Positions 15,799 to 23,614 of a stretch of 48,695 nucleotides of DNA are shown in pieces. The translations under genes were made by a program, and so were the position numbers. The notes beneath the pieces were generated by a model. It ran no database searches, was not told the origin of the DNA, and saw nothing but the letters and a program-made list of their open reading frames with translations. Source of the DNA: an uncultured Collinsella sp. (GTDB taxonomy: Bacteria; Actinomycetota; Coriobacteriia; Coriobacteriales; Coriobacteriaceae); the NCBI GenBank assembly GCA_958445065.1, contig CAUCQW010000019.1:1-48695 (forward strand). The letters run 5' to 3'. Position 1 is the stretch's first letter. Each line of letters starts with the position of its first letter.

Positions 15799-16749
15799 AT
15801 GGTTAACGAGAAGAAGGTCGCTATTGTCGGCTGCGGCTTCGTCGGTTCGTCTTCGGCGTTCGCTCTGATGCAGAGCGGTCTGTTCTCCGAGATGGTCCTC
15901 ATCGACGTGGACAAGAACCGCGCCGAGGGTGAGGCTCTGGATATCGCGCACGGCATGACGTTTGCCGAGCCGATGAAGATCTACGCCGGCGATTATTCCG
16001 ATGTCGCCGACGCCGCCATGATCGTCGTCACCGCTGGCGCTGCCCAGAAGCCCGGTGAGACCCGCCTGGACCTGGTCAACAAGAACGTCAACATCTTTAA
16101 GTCCATTATCCCCGAGATTAAGAAGTCCGGCTTCGACGGCATCCTGCTCATCGTCTCCAACCCGGTCGATGTTCTGACCTACGCCGCCATCAAGATGTCC
16201 GGCCTGCCCGAGGGCCACGTCATCGGTTCCGGCACCGTGCTCGACACCGGCCGTCTGCAGCAGATGCTTGGTGCCCACGTTGAGGTCGACCCGCGCGATG
16301 TCCAGGCCTATGTCATGGGTGAGCACGGCGACTCCGAGTTTGTCGCTTGGTCCAGCGCTCAGGTTGCCGGCGTTCCGCTGAACACCTTCTGCGAGCTTCA
16401 CGGTCATCTGGAGCATGAGGCTGCCGAGAAGCGCATCGCCGAGGACGTCAAGAACTCCGCCTACACCATCATCGAGAAGAAGCACGCTACCTACTATGGC
16501 GTCGCCATGGCCGTCAAGCGCATTTGCACTGCCGTCATGCGTGACGAGCAGACCGTTCTGCCCGTCTCCTCGCTCATGGTGGGCGAGTATGGCCTGTCCG
16601 ATCTTGCCATCTCCATGCCGACCGTCGTTGGCCGCGACGGCGTTGTCTGCCGCGTCCCCGTGCCGCTGAACGATGACGAGCAGCATGAGCTTACCGCCTC
16701 CGCCAAGGCCCTCAAGGACATCATCGACAGCGTCGACTTCTCCTGCTAA
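15799..16749 (+). CDS. ldh: L-lactate dehydrogenase
   Basis: Start at the ATG at 15799 with GGGAG six bases upstream; 316 residues, as usual for bacterial L-LDH. The Rossmann motif VAIVGCGFVGSSSAFALM is at the N-terminus, LIDVDKNRAEGEALD follows, the active-site loop AAQKPGETRLDLVNKN carries the substrate-binding arginines, SNPVDVLTYAA is conserved, and MGEHGDSEFVAW carries the catalytic histidine. The QKPGETR loop with Gln at the specificity position favours lactate over malate dehydrogenase. It reduces pyruvate to L-lactate, reoxidising NADH during fermentation; it complements the acetate kinase genes at the other end of the window. Confidence 0.92.
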   Translation: MVNEKKVAIVGCGFVGSSSAFALMQSGLFSEMVLIDVDKNRAEGEALDIAHGMTFAEPMKIYAGDYSDVADAAMIVVTAGAAQKPGETRLDLVNKNVNIFKSIIPEIKKSGFDGILLIVSNPVDVLTYAAIKMSGLPEGHVIGSGTVLDTGRLQQMLGAHVEVDPRDVQAYVMGEHGDSEFVAWSSAQVAGVPLNTFCELHGHLEHEAAEKRIAEDVKNSAYTIIEKKHATYYGVAMAVKRICTAVMRDEQTVLPVSSLMVGEYGLSDLAISMPTVVGRDGVVCRVPVPLNDDEQHELTASAKALKDIIDSVDFSC

Positions 16750-16780
16750 ATCAAGCTCTTTTGGGCAACAGGCTACAATG

Positions 16781-16816
16781 AAAGGCGTCCGGTCCACACG
16801 GTCCGGGCGCCTTTTT
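16781..16816 (+). terminator. Intrinsic terminator of ldh
   Basis: AAAGGCGTCCGG (16781-16792) pairs with CCGGGCGCCTTT (16803-16814) with one T-G pair, followed by T residues. It runs directly into the first REP-like element. Confidence 0.85.
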
Positions 16817-16847
16817 GGTGCAAAGTAACCTGACCCCAATGCGCCAT
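16815..16847. repeat. REP-like element, copy 1 (AACCTGACCCC core)
   Basis: A 33-bp element with imperfect inverted ends TTGGTGCA (16815-16822) and TGCGCCA (16840-16846) around the core AGTAACCTGACCCCAA. It is near-identical to the element at 18028-18060 on the other side of the DUF2974 gene. Confidence 0.75.
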
Positions 16848-16863
16848 AGTTGATGGGAGCGCC

Positions 16864-18024
16864 ATGTCGGATTCGCCTAATTTTTTGACCTATGCCCAGA
16901 CGGCGTTTGACCCGTTTGAGGAACGGCCGTTCTGCGCGGTGGATAGCCTGGTCTTTGCGTGGTTGTCCTATTTGCGTTTGCCGGGTGATATGGCGGAGCT
17001 GACGAACTGGCAGGGCCTAGACGTACGCGAGCTGCTGCGTGCCGAGTGCTACCGGGACATGATTGACGATTTGTGGGACCCAGAGGGGAGCAGAGCCTTG
17101 TTGGAGGCCGTGACAGCAAGCCCTCGCTACCGTGGCGTACACGTTTGCGGCTATCGTGCCGTGAGCGATGTGGTGGCGACAGAGCAGTTTGCAGCCATGG
17201 CGTTCCGGTTTCCGGCGGGGTTTAGTTATCTTTCCTTTCGGGGGACCGACAGTACGATTGTGGGCTGGAAAGAGGACTTTAACATGGCATTCCGGTGTCC
17301 TGTGCCGGCCCAGGAATCCGCGGCGCGTTATGTGGACGAGGCGGCGGATGCGATTGACGGGCCGCTTTTGTGCGGAGGTCATTCCAAGGGTGGAAACCTT
17401 GCGGTGTACGGTGCGGCGATGTGCTCCGATGTCGCCCGTGAGCGAATCGAACGGGTGTATTCCCATGATGGTCCTGGCTTCGTCGAGGAGTTTCTGAACG
17501 GCAACGCCTTTGCCGATCTTTCCGGCCGCATCGATAAGACGCTACCTCGGTCGTCGATCTTTGGCATGATGTTCGAGACGCAGGAGGACTATGCCATCGT
17601 TGAGAGCACCGAGTTCAGCCTGCTGCAGCACAATCCCTTTAGCTGGGTGGTTGATGGTCGCGACTTCGTGTACTGTGAGCGCCTGTCCGCCGGTGCTCGA
17701 TACGTTGATGGCTCCATTCGCGAGATGCTGCTTGCAGTGGGGCCTAGCGAGCGCGAGCGTTTTGTAGATGCGTTGTTCTCCGTGTTTGAGGCTACGGGTG
17801 CTGAGCGGTTTGCGGATATCGCTGGGAATCTGCGCGAGAGCCTGCCCGTGATGCTCCAGACTGCGCAAGGTTTCGACAAGGATACACGACGCTTTGTCTC
17901 GCAGACCATCGTGGCAATCCTTAAATGCGCACTGCTGCCCAAACGACCCCAGATCGACATGCCCGCTGCCGGCAAGAGTTTGGCAGAACAGCTCGAGGCT
18001 TGGCAATCCGAGCTCCTGCGCTAA
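16864..18024 (+). CDS. DUF2974 (Mbeg1-like) alpha/beta hydrolase
   Basis: 386 residues. It fits the lipase-class-3-like Mbeg1/DUF2974 family: VDSLVFAWLSYLRLPG near the N-terminus, FSYLSFRGTDSTIVGWKEDF (oxyanion region), the nucleophile elbow LLCGGHSKGGNLAVYGA with Ser near residue 179, YSHDGPGF (candidate Asp region) and LLQHNPFSWVVDGRDF (candidate His region). The family is common in Firmicutes and Actinobacteria; its natural substrate is not established, with acyl-ester hydrolysis expected. It is cytoplasmic, with no signal peptide. It stands alone between two nearly identical REP-like elements, so it could have moved as a unit, though no transposase is present. Confidence 0.85.
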   Translation: MSDSPNFLTYAQTAFDPFEERPFCAVDSLVFAWLSYLRLPGDMAELTNWQGLDVRELLRAECYRDMIDDLWDPEGSRALLEAVTASPRYRGVHVCGYRAVSDVVATEQFAAMAFRFPAGFSYLSFRGTDSTIVGWKEDFNMAFRCPVPAQESAARYVDEAADAIDGPLLCGGHSKGGNLAVYGAAMCSDVARERIERVYSHDGPGFVEEFLNGNAFADLSGRIDKTLPRSSIFGMMFETQEDYAIVESTEFSLLQHNPFSWVVDGRDFVYCERLSAGARYVDGSIREMLLAVGPSERERFVDALFSVFEATGAERFADIAGNLRESLPVMLQTAQGFDKDTRRFVSQTIVAILKCALLPKRPQIDMPAAGKSLAEQLEAWQSELLR

Positions 18025-18027
18025 CCA

Positions 18028-18060
18028 TTGGTGCAAAGCAACCTGTCCCCGATGCACCAA
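18028..18060. repeat. REP-like element, copy 2 (AACCTGTCCCC core)
   Basis: Perfect 8-bp inverted ends TTGGTGCA (18028-18035) and TGCACCAA (18053-18060) enclose AGCAACCTGTCCCCGA. It starts three bases after the DUF2974 stop and matches copy 1 in the same orientation. Confidence 0.8.
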
Positions 18061-18126
18061 GCTTCGATGCGCCTGGGGCGGGCTCGACCGCTATACTGGT
18101 TCGTGCCGAAATCGATCTAGAACGGA

Positions 18127-19140
18127 ATGCCGTATATGAAAATCAATCACGCGATTCTGCATATCCTGGACTTTGACTCTGCCGTCAACGTTATGAGCCA
18201 GCGCGAGCTCGATATCGAGAGCCGTACCGTGCGCAACTTCGTGACCACGCATCTGCGCCGCGCACGTACCTCGGCCGACAATAAACGCGCCACGTTTGCC
18301 GAGAACTCTGCGTTTGGCGGCGAGCTCAAGGGCTATTTCTTTGGCGAGCGCGAGTTCGTGGACCTGTCGCAGCAGATTGCGGAGTTTATCTCCTCCGAGC
18401 TCACCAAAGCCGAGAAAGCCGAGTCAACCGACGTGCTCGTGGCCGATTTTGACGACGATGAGGATGCCCGCTGGTTTGCCGTGATGCTGCTGGGCTCCAA
18501 GCAGGCTTTTATGCACGAAGTGGGCCGCGAGGAGGGGGAGGTGCGCAACGACATCGCGCGCCACTACGCCATTCTGCCGAACCCCTCGCAAAAGGTGCCG
18601 AGCTATGCCATCGTGCGTGCGAGCACCATGGAGATCGGTTACGTGGACAAGAAGCGCAAGATTGCCGGTGAGGACCGTATGCTTATCCCCGATGGCCTGC
18701 TGCAGTGCGACACGGGCGTATCAGGCAAGGAGGTCATCGACACCGTGACGCGTGTGGTCGAGGAAGTCGCCGAGGAGCACGGTGCCAATACGGCCGTGGC
18801 GCTCGCCAAGGTTAAGGCTGCCGTCGCCGAGAAAGTCGAGGATGACGAGGAGCTGCCGCCCTGGGATATCGTCGATGAGGTCTTTGAGGACGAACCGGTT
18901 ATCAAGGAGAGCGTGCGCGCGGCACTGACTGAGGAGAAGGTGCCTGAGCGTGTGCCCGTGGAGCGCAAGCAGGTCGAACGCGCGGCCGTGCGCAACCACA
19001 AGATTCGTACCGATACGGGCATCGAGATCAGCTTTCCGGCCGAGATGGGCTCGAACTCCGAGTACATCGAGTTCGTCAACGAACCCAACGGCCTCATCTC
19101 CATCGAGCTCAAAAACATCGGCAGCATCGAGAATCGATAA
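18127..19140 (+). CDS. Nucleoid-associated protein (NdpA/YejK family)
   Basis: 337 residues, typical for the 37-kDa nucleoid-associated family. The N-terminus INHAILHILDFD matches the family opening; SRTVRNFVTTHLRRA, VPSYAIVRASTMEIGYVDKK and the C-terminal IRTDTGIEISFPAEMGSNSE and IELKNIGSI follow. E. coli YejK/NdpA binds the nucleoid, and in several Gram-positives the gene accompanies mobile or defence loci; here the neighbours are housekeeping genes. Two starts are possible, the ATG at 18127 or at 18136; the latter (MKINHAIL) fits the family N-terminus better. The gene ends in a strong terminator. Confidence 0.85.
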   Translation: MPYMKINHAILHILDFDSAVNVMSQRELDIESRTVRNFVTTHLRRARTSADNKRATFAENSAFGGELKGYFFGEREFVDLSQQIAEFISSELTKAEKAESTDVLVADFDDDEDARWFAVMLLGSKQAFMHEVGREEGEVRNDIARHYAILPNPSQKVPSYAIVRASTMEIGYVDKKRKIAGEDRMLIPDGLLQCDTGVSGKEVIDTVTRVVEEVAEEHGANTAVALAKVKAAVAEKVEDDEELPPWDIVDEVFEDEPVIKESVRAALTEEKVPERVPVERKQVERAAVRNHKIRTDTGIEISFPAEMGSNSEYIEFVNEPNGLISIELKNIGSIENR

Positions 19141-19167
19141 GTTGCGTTACGCCTACAGCGGGAAAGC

Positions 19168-19201
19168 AAAGGCCGAAGCCCTTTGGGTCTTCGGCCTTTT
19201 T
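19168..19201 (+). terminator. Intrinsic terminator of the nucleoid-associated protein gene
   Basis: AAAGGCCGAAG (19168-19178) and CTTCGGCCTTT (19189-19199) form an 11-bp perfect stem followed by a run of T residues. Confidence 0.9.
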
Positions 19202-19244
19202 GCTTGGAGCTCAATTGAGTTGCAGACTGAGCATAAGTCAGCGA

Positions 19245-19430
19245 AAGCGCCCCTAAGCGAGCAAGGTGACGTGAAAGAGGAGGGAAGCGTACTTTGGTAC
19301 GCGACCGACGATTGAACGTCAGATTGCCGCTTAGGGGCGCTTGTAGCGTCGACCGGTCCGTCGTTCGTTAGAACGACGGAACCAAAGGTGCAGCGTCGAG
19401 CCGTTACGCGGGTTGGTAAACCCGCGTAAC
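19245..19430. ncRNA. Highly structured intergenic element (candidate noncoding RNA or repeat family)
   Basis: Between two convergent genes, 186 bases hold an organised set of helices. The outer 15-bp stem is 19245-19259 with 19328-19342 (AAGCGCCCCTAAGCG and its complement). Inside it are GCAA/TTGC (19261-19264 with 19324-19327), TGACGT/ACGTCA (19267-19272 with 19316-19321) separated by a GG/GA internal loop, and the hairpin GCGTAC/GTACGC (19287-19302) with a TTTG loop. Two more perfect hairpins follow: 19358-19366 with 19371-19379, and 19403-19414 with 19419-19430. There is no credible ORF on either strand. The strand is undetermined. The last hairpin may double as the dapH terminator. Confidence 0.55.
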
Positions 19431-19432
19431 TA

Positions 19433-20152
19433 TTAAAGTTGACGTAAGCCCTCTTCCAGGCCGGTCTTGCTATCGGTCTTCTCGTCGCGCATCTTGATGA
19501 CGCGGGCGGGGACACCGGCCACGACGGCGCCGGCGGGGACGTCCTCCACGCATACGGCGCCAGCGGCAACGACAGCACCCTTACCCACGTGCACGCCCTC
19601 CAGGACCACAGCGTTGGCGCCGATCATGACATCGTTCTCGATGATGACGGGCGTGGCGCTGGCGGGCTCCACGACGCCTGCCAGCACGGTGCCGGCGCCG
19701 ATGTGGCAGTTCTTACCCACGGTGGCGCGGCCGCCCAGCACGGCGCCCATGTCGATCATGGAGCCCTCGCCGATAACGGAGCCGATATTGATGATGGCAC
19801 CCATCATGATGACGGCACGGTCGCCGACCTCGACGCGGTCACGGATGATCGCGCCCGGCTCGATGCGGGCGTTGATGCCCTTAAGGTCGAGCATGGGCAC
19901 TGCGGAGTTGCGGCAGTCGTTTTCAACGTCGTAGTAATCGATGGAATCGGCATTGGCGTCCAGGATGGTCTTAAGCTCATCCCAGTCACCAAAGACGGTC
20001 TTGCCGCGACGACCGCCGTAGACGTGTGCATTGCCCCACTGGACCTTCATGCCCGGCTTCTCGCGCACGTACAGTTTGACGGGCGTCCTTTTGGGCGCGG
20101 TGGCGATGTAGTTGATAATCTCCTGTGCATCCATCTCGGCTGCATTGCTCAT
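19433..20152 (-). CDS. dapH: Tetrahydrodipicolinate N-acetyltransferase
   Basis: 239 residues, close to Bacillus DapH (236). The N-terminal domain starts [20 protein letters not shown] and includes VKLYV; from about residue 90 the left-handed beta-helix hexapeptide repeats appear ([55 protein letters not shown]). It acetylates tetrahydrodipicolinate with acetyl-CoA, committing the cell to the N-acetyl branch of diaminopimelate synthesis. The short length rules out succinyltransferase DapD (about 270 or 320 residues). GGAGAG precedes the ATG at 20152. It is the last gene of the lysA-dapA, dapB, dapH operon, 39 bases after dapB. Confidence 0.92.
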   Translation of the reverse strand: MSNAAEMDAQEIINYIATAPKRTPVKLYVREKPGMKVQWGNAHVYGGRRGKTVFGDWDELKTILDANADSIDYYDVENDCRNSAVPMLDLKGINARIEPGAIIRDRVEVGDRAVIMMGAIINIGSVIGEGSMIDMGAVLGGRATVGKNCHIGAGTVLAGVVEPASATPVIIENDVMIGANAVVLEGVHVGKGAVVAAGAVCVEDVPAGAVVAGVPARVIKMRDEKTDSKTGLEEGLRQL

Positions 20153-20191
20153 TTGCTATCTCTCCTTTGGGTGGATCCGGTTGATACCTGG

Positions 20192-20932
20192 TTAGGCAAA
20201 CATGACCTGGTCGAACGTATAGAAGCCGTGCTCGCGGGTGACGAGCTTCTGCGCGGCTGCCAGAGCGCCGTTGACGAAGATCTGACGGCTCGTGGCGCGA
20301 TGCGTGAGCGTGACTTCCTCGTCCTGGCCAAAGAAACTCACTTCGTGTACGCCGGCGACCGTGCCGCCGCGCAGCGAGTGCATGCCGATCTCCTTGGGGT
20401 CGCGCGCGCCGCACATGCCCTCGCGGCCATAGACGGGCTGGTAGCCTGCCTCGGGCTCGGCCTCGACGACGGCGTCGAGTAGCAGCTTGGCGGTGCCGCT
20501 GGGAGCGTCGACCTTTTGGTTGTGGTGTGTCTCGACAATCTCGCAGTCAAAGCCGGGCAGCTCGCGTGTGGCCTGTGTCACCAGATGACGCAGGGCTGCG
20601 ATGCCGATGGAGTAATTGCCGGAGTGCATGACGCGGGCGTTCTGACCCAGCTCGCGCAGGCGATCCATCTGCTCGGGTGTGTAGCCCGTGGTGCCCGAGA
20701 CCAACGCCGCGCCCGTGCGCTCGACATAGGCGACGACAGCATCGAAGGTTGCAACGTTCGAGAAGTCGATGATCACGTCGGCCGCTGGGGCGCTCTCGAG
20801 CTCGGTCAGGTCAAAACCGATCTGGGCGACAATGTCGAAAACGGGCTGGCCGGCGGCGTCGACAATGCCCTCGGCGGTAGTGCGGATGAGCGAGCCCATG
20901 CGGCCCGTTCCCATAATGACGGTCTTAATCAA
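20192..20932 (-). CDS. dapB: 4-hydroxy-tetrahydrodipicolinate reductase
   Basis: 246 residues. The Rossmann motif MGTGRMGSLI is at the N-terminus, DVIIDFSNVA follows near residue 53, LVSGTTGYT and HSGNYSIGIAAL follow, and the catalytic signature EIVETHHNQKVDAPSGTA is near residue 130. It reduces the product of DapA to tetrahydrodipicolinate with NAD(P)H. The start overlaps the stop of the lysA-dapA frame by 8 bases, so translation is coupled. It belongs to the lysine-riboswitch-controlled operon. Confidence 0.94.
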   Translation of the reverse strand: MIKTVIMGTGRMGSLIRTTAEGIVDAAGQPVFDIVAQIGFDLTELESAPAADVIIDFSNVATFDAVVAYVERTGAALVSGTTGYTPEQMDRLRELGQNARVMHSGNYSIGIAALRHLVTQATRELPGFDCEIVETHHNQKVDAPSGTAKLLLDAVVEAEPEAGYQPVYGREGMCGARDPKEIGMHSLRGGTVAGVHEVSFFGQDEEVTLTHRATSRQIFVNGALAAAQKLVTREHGFYTFDQVMFA

Positions 20933-23234
20933 GCAGACCAGCTCCCTTCAGAGCATCGGTAAGTGCGGCTCGCGTGTCGTCTGCCATGGGGCACAGCGGC
21001 ATGCGGTAGTTTGCCTCGATCATACCCATCTGGGCGAGCGCTTCCTTAACGGGGATGGGGTTGACCTCGCTAAAGAGGGCATTGATGAGCGGCTGGCCGG
21101 CAATCTGGATATCGCGGGCGCGCGCTACGTCGCCGTCCAGATAGGCGCGGCACATGTCGTGCACGAGCTGCGGCTGAACATCGGCCCACACACTGATGGT
21201 GCCCGAGGCGCCCAGGCTCATGAGCGGCACGGTGAGGGCGTCCTCGCCCGAGTACATGCGGAAGTCATCGGACAGCAGGTGGGCGATCTTGGCCGCGTAG
21301 GCGACGTTGCCCGAGGCTTCTTTAATACCCATGATGTTGGGGTGCGCGGCCAAGCGCTCTACGTTGCGCTCGCTGATGCCGCAGCCGCAGCGGCCAGGGA
21401 TGTTGTACAGGATGCAGGGGATATCTACGGCATCGGCAACGGTCTTAAAGTGCTGGTAGATGCCCTCCTCGTTGGACTTGTTGTAGTAGGGGGTAATGAG
21501 CAGCAGGCCGTCGGTGCCCAGGCCCTGATAGGTGAGCGACTTGGTGAGCATGGTCTGCGTGGAGTTGGAGCCCGAGCCGGCGATGACAGGGACGCGTCCT
21601 GCAACATGCTTGACCACGGCGGCGACGACGGAGTTGTCCTCGTCATCGGTCATCGTGGCGCTCTCGCCGGTGGTGCCCAGGGTGAGGATGGCGTCGGTGC
21701 CGTTTTGCAGGTGGAAATCGATAAGGCGCTCGAGTGCGTCAAAGTCGACGCTGCCGTCCTTTTTAAACGGCGTAACAAGGGCGACGATTGAGCCCTCGAG
21801 ATTGCGGATGTCCATGTTCTTCTCCTTCGCGTCCGCGATCTGGATGCGTTTGTTCCATTGGGCGGCGACTGTCAGGCGCTCGTCTTGGGCGCGACGGCGG
21901 GCACTTTCGGCGCGCGACTTGGCCAGCAGCTCTCGGCCGCTCGGCAGCACGTCGAGCGTGGCAAAATAATCGCCCGGGCGCTCGGCGCGGCGGATGAGGT
22001 CGGCTGAGCCATCGGGACGCAGCAGGACCTCGGCGGAGCGCAGCCGTCCGTTGTAGTTGTAGCCCATGGAGTAGCCATGCGCGCCGGTATCGTGGATCAC
22101 GAGCACATCGCCCATGTCGATCTGCGGTAGCTCGCGGTCGATGGCGAACTTGTCGTTGTTCTCGCATAGGTTGCCCGTGATGTCGTAGGTGTCCGTGACG
22201 GGCGCTGTGGTCTTGTCGTCGCCACCCGGCTGACCCATTACCGTAATGTGGTGGTAGGCGCCGTACATGGCAGGACGGATCAGATCGACGGCGCTTGCGT
22301 CGACACCGATATAGTCCTTGTAGATCTGCTTTTCGTGGATAGCCTTGGTGACCAGGCAGCCGTAGGGCCCCATCATAAAGCGGCCCATCTCGGTGCAGAT
22401 GGCCACATCGCCCATACCGGCGGGAACCAGGATTTCGTCGTAGGCCGCGTGCACCCCCTCGCCGATGGCGTGAATGTCGTTGGCCTGCTGCTCGGGCAGA
22501 TAGGGGATGCCGACGCCGCCGGACAGATTGATGAAGGCGACATGTGCACCGGTCTCGCGCTCCAGGCGCACGGCAAGCTCAAAGAGGATGCGCGCGAGCT
22601 TGGGGTAGTAGTCGTTGGTGACGGTGTTGCTGGCAAGGAATGCGTGGATGCCAAAGTCCTCGGCGCCTTTGGCTTTGAGCATGTGGAAGGCCTCGAAGAG
22701 CTGCTCGGTGGTCATGCCGTATTTGGAGTCGCCGGGGTTATCCATGATGCCGTTGGAGAGCTGGAACAGGCCGCCCGGATTAAAGCGGCAGCTGACCGTC
22801 TTGGGGATGGGGCCCGCGACGCGCTCAAAGAACTCGATGTGGCTGATGTCGTCAAAGTTGACGATGGCGCCCAATTTGTCGGCGAGCTCAAAGTCCGCTG
22901 CCGGCGTGTCGTTGGACGAGAACATGATGTCGTGTCCCGTGATGCCCAGCGAGCGGGCGATCATGAGCTCGGTATAGCTCGAGCAATCGCAGCCGCAACC
23001 GTATTCGTTGAGAATGGAGATGAGCGCCGGGTTGGGATTTGCCTTGACGGCAAAGTATTCCTTAAAGCCTGGGTTCCATGCAAAGGCATCGCGCACCTCT
23101 TGCATGTTGCGGCGGATGCCCGCCTCGTCATATAGATGAAACGGCGTGGGGAACTGCTCGACGATATGCTCGAGCGTCTCCTTGTCCACAAACGGCTGCT
23201 TGGCCGCATATGCCTCGTTGGGAGTCAATGCCAT
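20925..23234 (-). CDS. Fused diaminopimelate decarboxylase - dihydrodipicolinate synthase (LysA-DapA)
   Basis: One open frame of 769 codons contains two complete enzymes. Residues 1 to about 430 are LysA (fold III PLP enzyme): PTPFHLYDEAGI, PLP lysine in YFAVKANPNPALI (Lys64), LSGGVGIPY, CTEMGRFM, and HDTGAHGYSMGYNYNGRLRS. A charged, probably helical linker (about 430-473) leads to DapA (474-769): NMDIRNLEGSIVALVTPF, GTTGESATM, ITPYYNK, and Schiff-base lysine in IMGIKEASGN. The DapA part begins with a Met (ATG at 21815) preceded by AAGGAG six bases upstream, inside the linker codons; free DapA of 296 residues could therefore also be made. It combines the committing and final enzymes of lysine synthesis. 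A sequencing indel that masks a stop should be excluded. Confidence 0.88.
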   Translation of the reverse strand: MALTPNEAYAAKQPFVDKETLEHIVEQFPTPFHLYDEAGIRRNMQEVRDAFAWNPGFKEYFAVKANPNPALISILNEYGCGCDCSSYTELMIARSLGITGHDIMFSSNDTPAADFELADKLGAIVNFDDISHIEFFERVAGPIPKTVSCRFNPGGLFQLSNGIMDNPGDSKYGMTTEQLFEAFHMLKAKGAEDFGIHAFLASNTVTNDYYPKLARILFELAVRLERETGAHVAFINLSGGVGIPYLPEQQANDIHAIGEGVHAAYDEILVPAGMGDVAICTEMGRFMMGPYGCLVTKAIHEKQIYKDYIGVDASAVDLIRPAMYGAYHHITVMGQPGGDDKTTAPVTDTYDITGNLCENNDKFAIDRELPQIDMGDVLVIHDTGAHGYSMGYNYNGRLRSAEVLLRPDGSADLIRRAERPGDYFATLDVLPSGRELLAKSRAESARRRAQDERLTVAAQWNKRIQIADAKEKNMDIRNLEGSIVALVTPFKKDGSVDFDALERLIDFHLQNGTDAILTLGTTGESATMTDDEDNSVVAAVVKHVAGRVPVIAGSGSNSTQTMLTKSLTYQGLGTDGLLLITPYYNKSNEEGIYQHFKTVADAVDIPCILYNIPGRCGCGISERNVERLAAHPNIMGIKEASGNVAYAAKIAHLLSDDFRMYSGEDALTVPLMSLGASGTISVWADVQPQLVHDMCRAYLDGDVARARDIQIAGQPLINALFSEVNPIPVKEALAQMGMIEANYRMPLCPMADDTRAALTDALKGAGLLD
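21823..21828 (-). promoter_or_regulatory. Internal ribosome binding site for dapA inside the fused frame
   Basis: AAGGAG on the minus strand lies six bases before the ATG at 21815, within codons for the linker (DAKEKN). It would allow independent initiation of a full-length 296-residue DapA. Confidence 0.65.
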
Positions 23235-23244
23235 GTCCCGTAAA

Positions 23245-23293
23245 CCTCGCTATCCAGACGGCGCCATCTGCGCATCGAATCCGCATAGCGTGG
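23245..23293 (-). promoter_or_regulatory. Putative translational expression platform of the lysine riboswitch
   Basis: On the minus strand GGATAGCGAGG (23245-23255) holds the lysA ribosome binding site (GAGG). CCACGCTAT (23285-23293) can pair with ATAGCGAGG with one mismatch and hide it. The aptamer closing strand CGCTATCC (23305-23312) can instead pair with GGATAGCG, leaving AGG free. No T tract is present, so control of translation is more likely than termination. Confidence 0.6.
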
Positions 23294-23304
23294 ACCCAAT
23301 GTCC

Positions 23305-23463
23305 GGATAGCGCTCCTGCATTGCTGCAGACAGTCCTGCGGGTGTTTCCCGCAGGCCCACCAGGTTGTTCGTGCCCGAAAAGCCCAGTTCGGCGGGTTTC
23401 GCCTCCCCACGGGGTCAAAGCCTGCCGGCTCGCCCGCGGTTCTTCGTGCCCGCGCCTCTACCA
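23305..23463 (-). promoter_or_regulatory. Lysine riboswitch aptamer
   Basis: The leader of the lysA-dapA-dapB-dapH operon carries the L-box landmarks in order: a P1 strand GGTAG followed by AGAGGCGC, GGGGAGGCG ... CGCCGAACTGGG, GGTGGGCC-TGCGGG and its partner CCCGCAGG, the conserved GGACTGTC, a small TGCA-GCAA-TGCA hairpin, then GGAGCGCTATCC closing P1. This matches the lysine riboswitch (Rfam Lysine) in element order and spacing. Lysine binding is expected to shut down the operon. The assignment is from memory of the consensus; a covariance-model search would settle the exact ends. Confidence 0.9.
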
Positions 23464-23473
23464 AGTGGTAACG

Positions 23474-23502
23474 ACCCTACCACGTTGCACTTTACCAAAC
23501 AA
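23474..23502 (-). promoter_or_regulatory. Candidate promoter of the lysine operon
   Basis: On the minus strand TTGTTT (23497-23502) and TAGGGT (23474-23479) are separated by 17 bases, and a start about 7 bases further would place the whole aptamer in the transcript. Both boxes are imperfect. Confidence 0.45.
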
Positions 23503-23614
23503 GAGTATTCGTATATAACGTTTAAAAAATGCAGGGATATGCTGGAAATAAGGGTGCGGCAATCTTGCGGCACAATAAGATGGCAACTGGCGCGCACCTA
23601 TGAAAGGAACCTTT

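Noticed and set aside
14353..16839. Long minus-strand frames opposite the aminotransferase and ldh genes (421 and 347 codons)
   Set aside because: Both are shadows of well-recognised plus-strand genes; translations are low-complexity mixtures of Gly, Arg, His and Leu.
16815..18060. DUF2974 gene as a classical IS or composite transposon
   Set aside because: The flanking elements are short, in direct orientation, without target duplications or transposase; a REP family explains them better.
19403..19430. Integron attC-like site (GTTA...TAAC ends)
   Set aside because: The ends do not fit the GTTRRRY/RYYYAAC consensus, there is no array of cassettes and no integrase.
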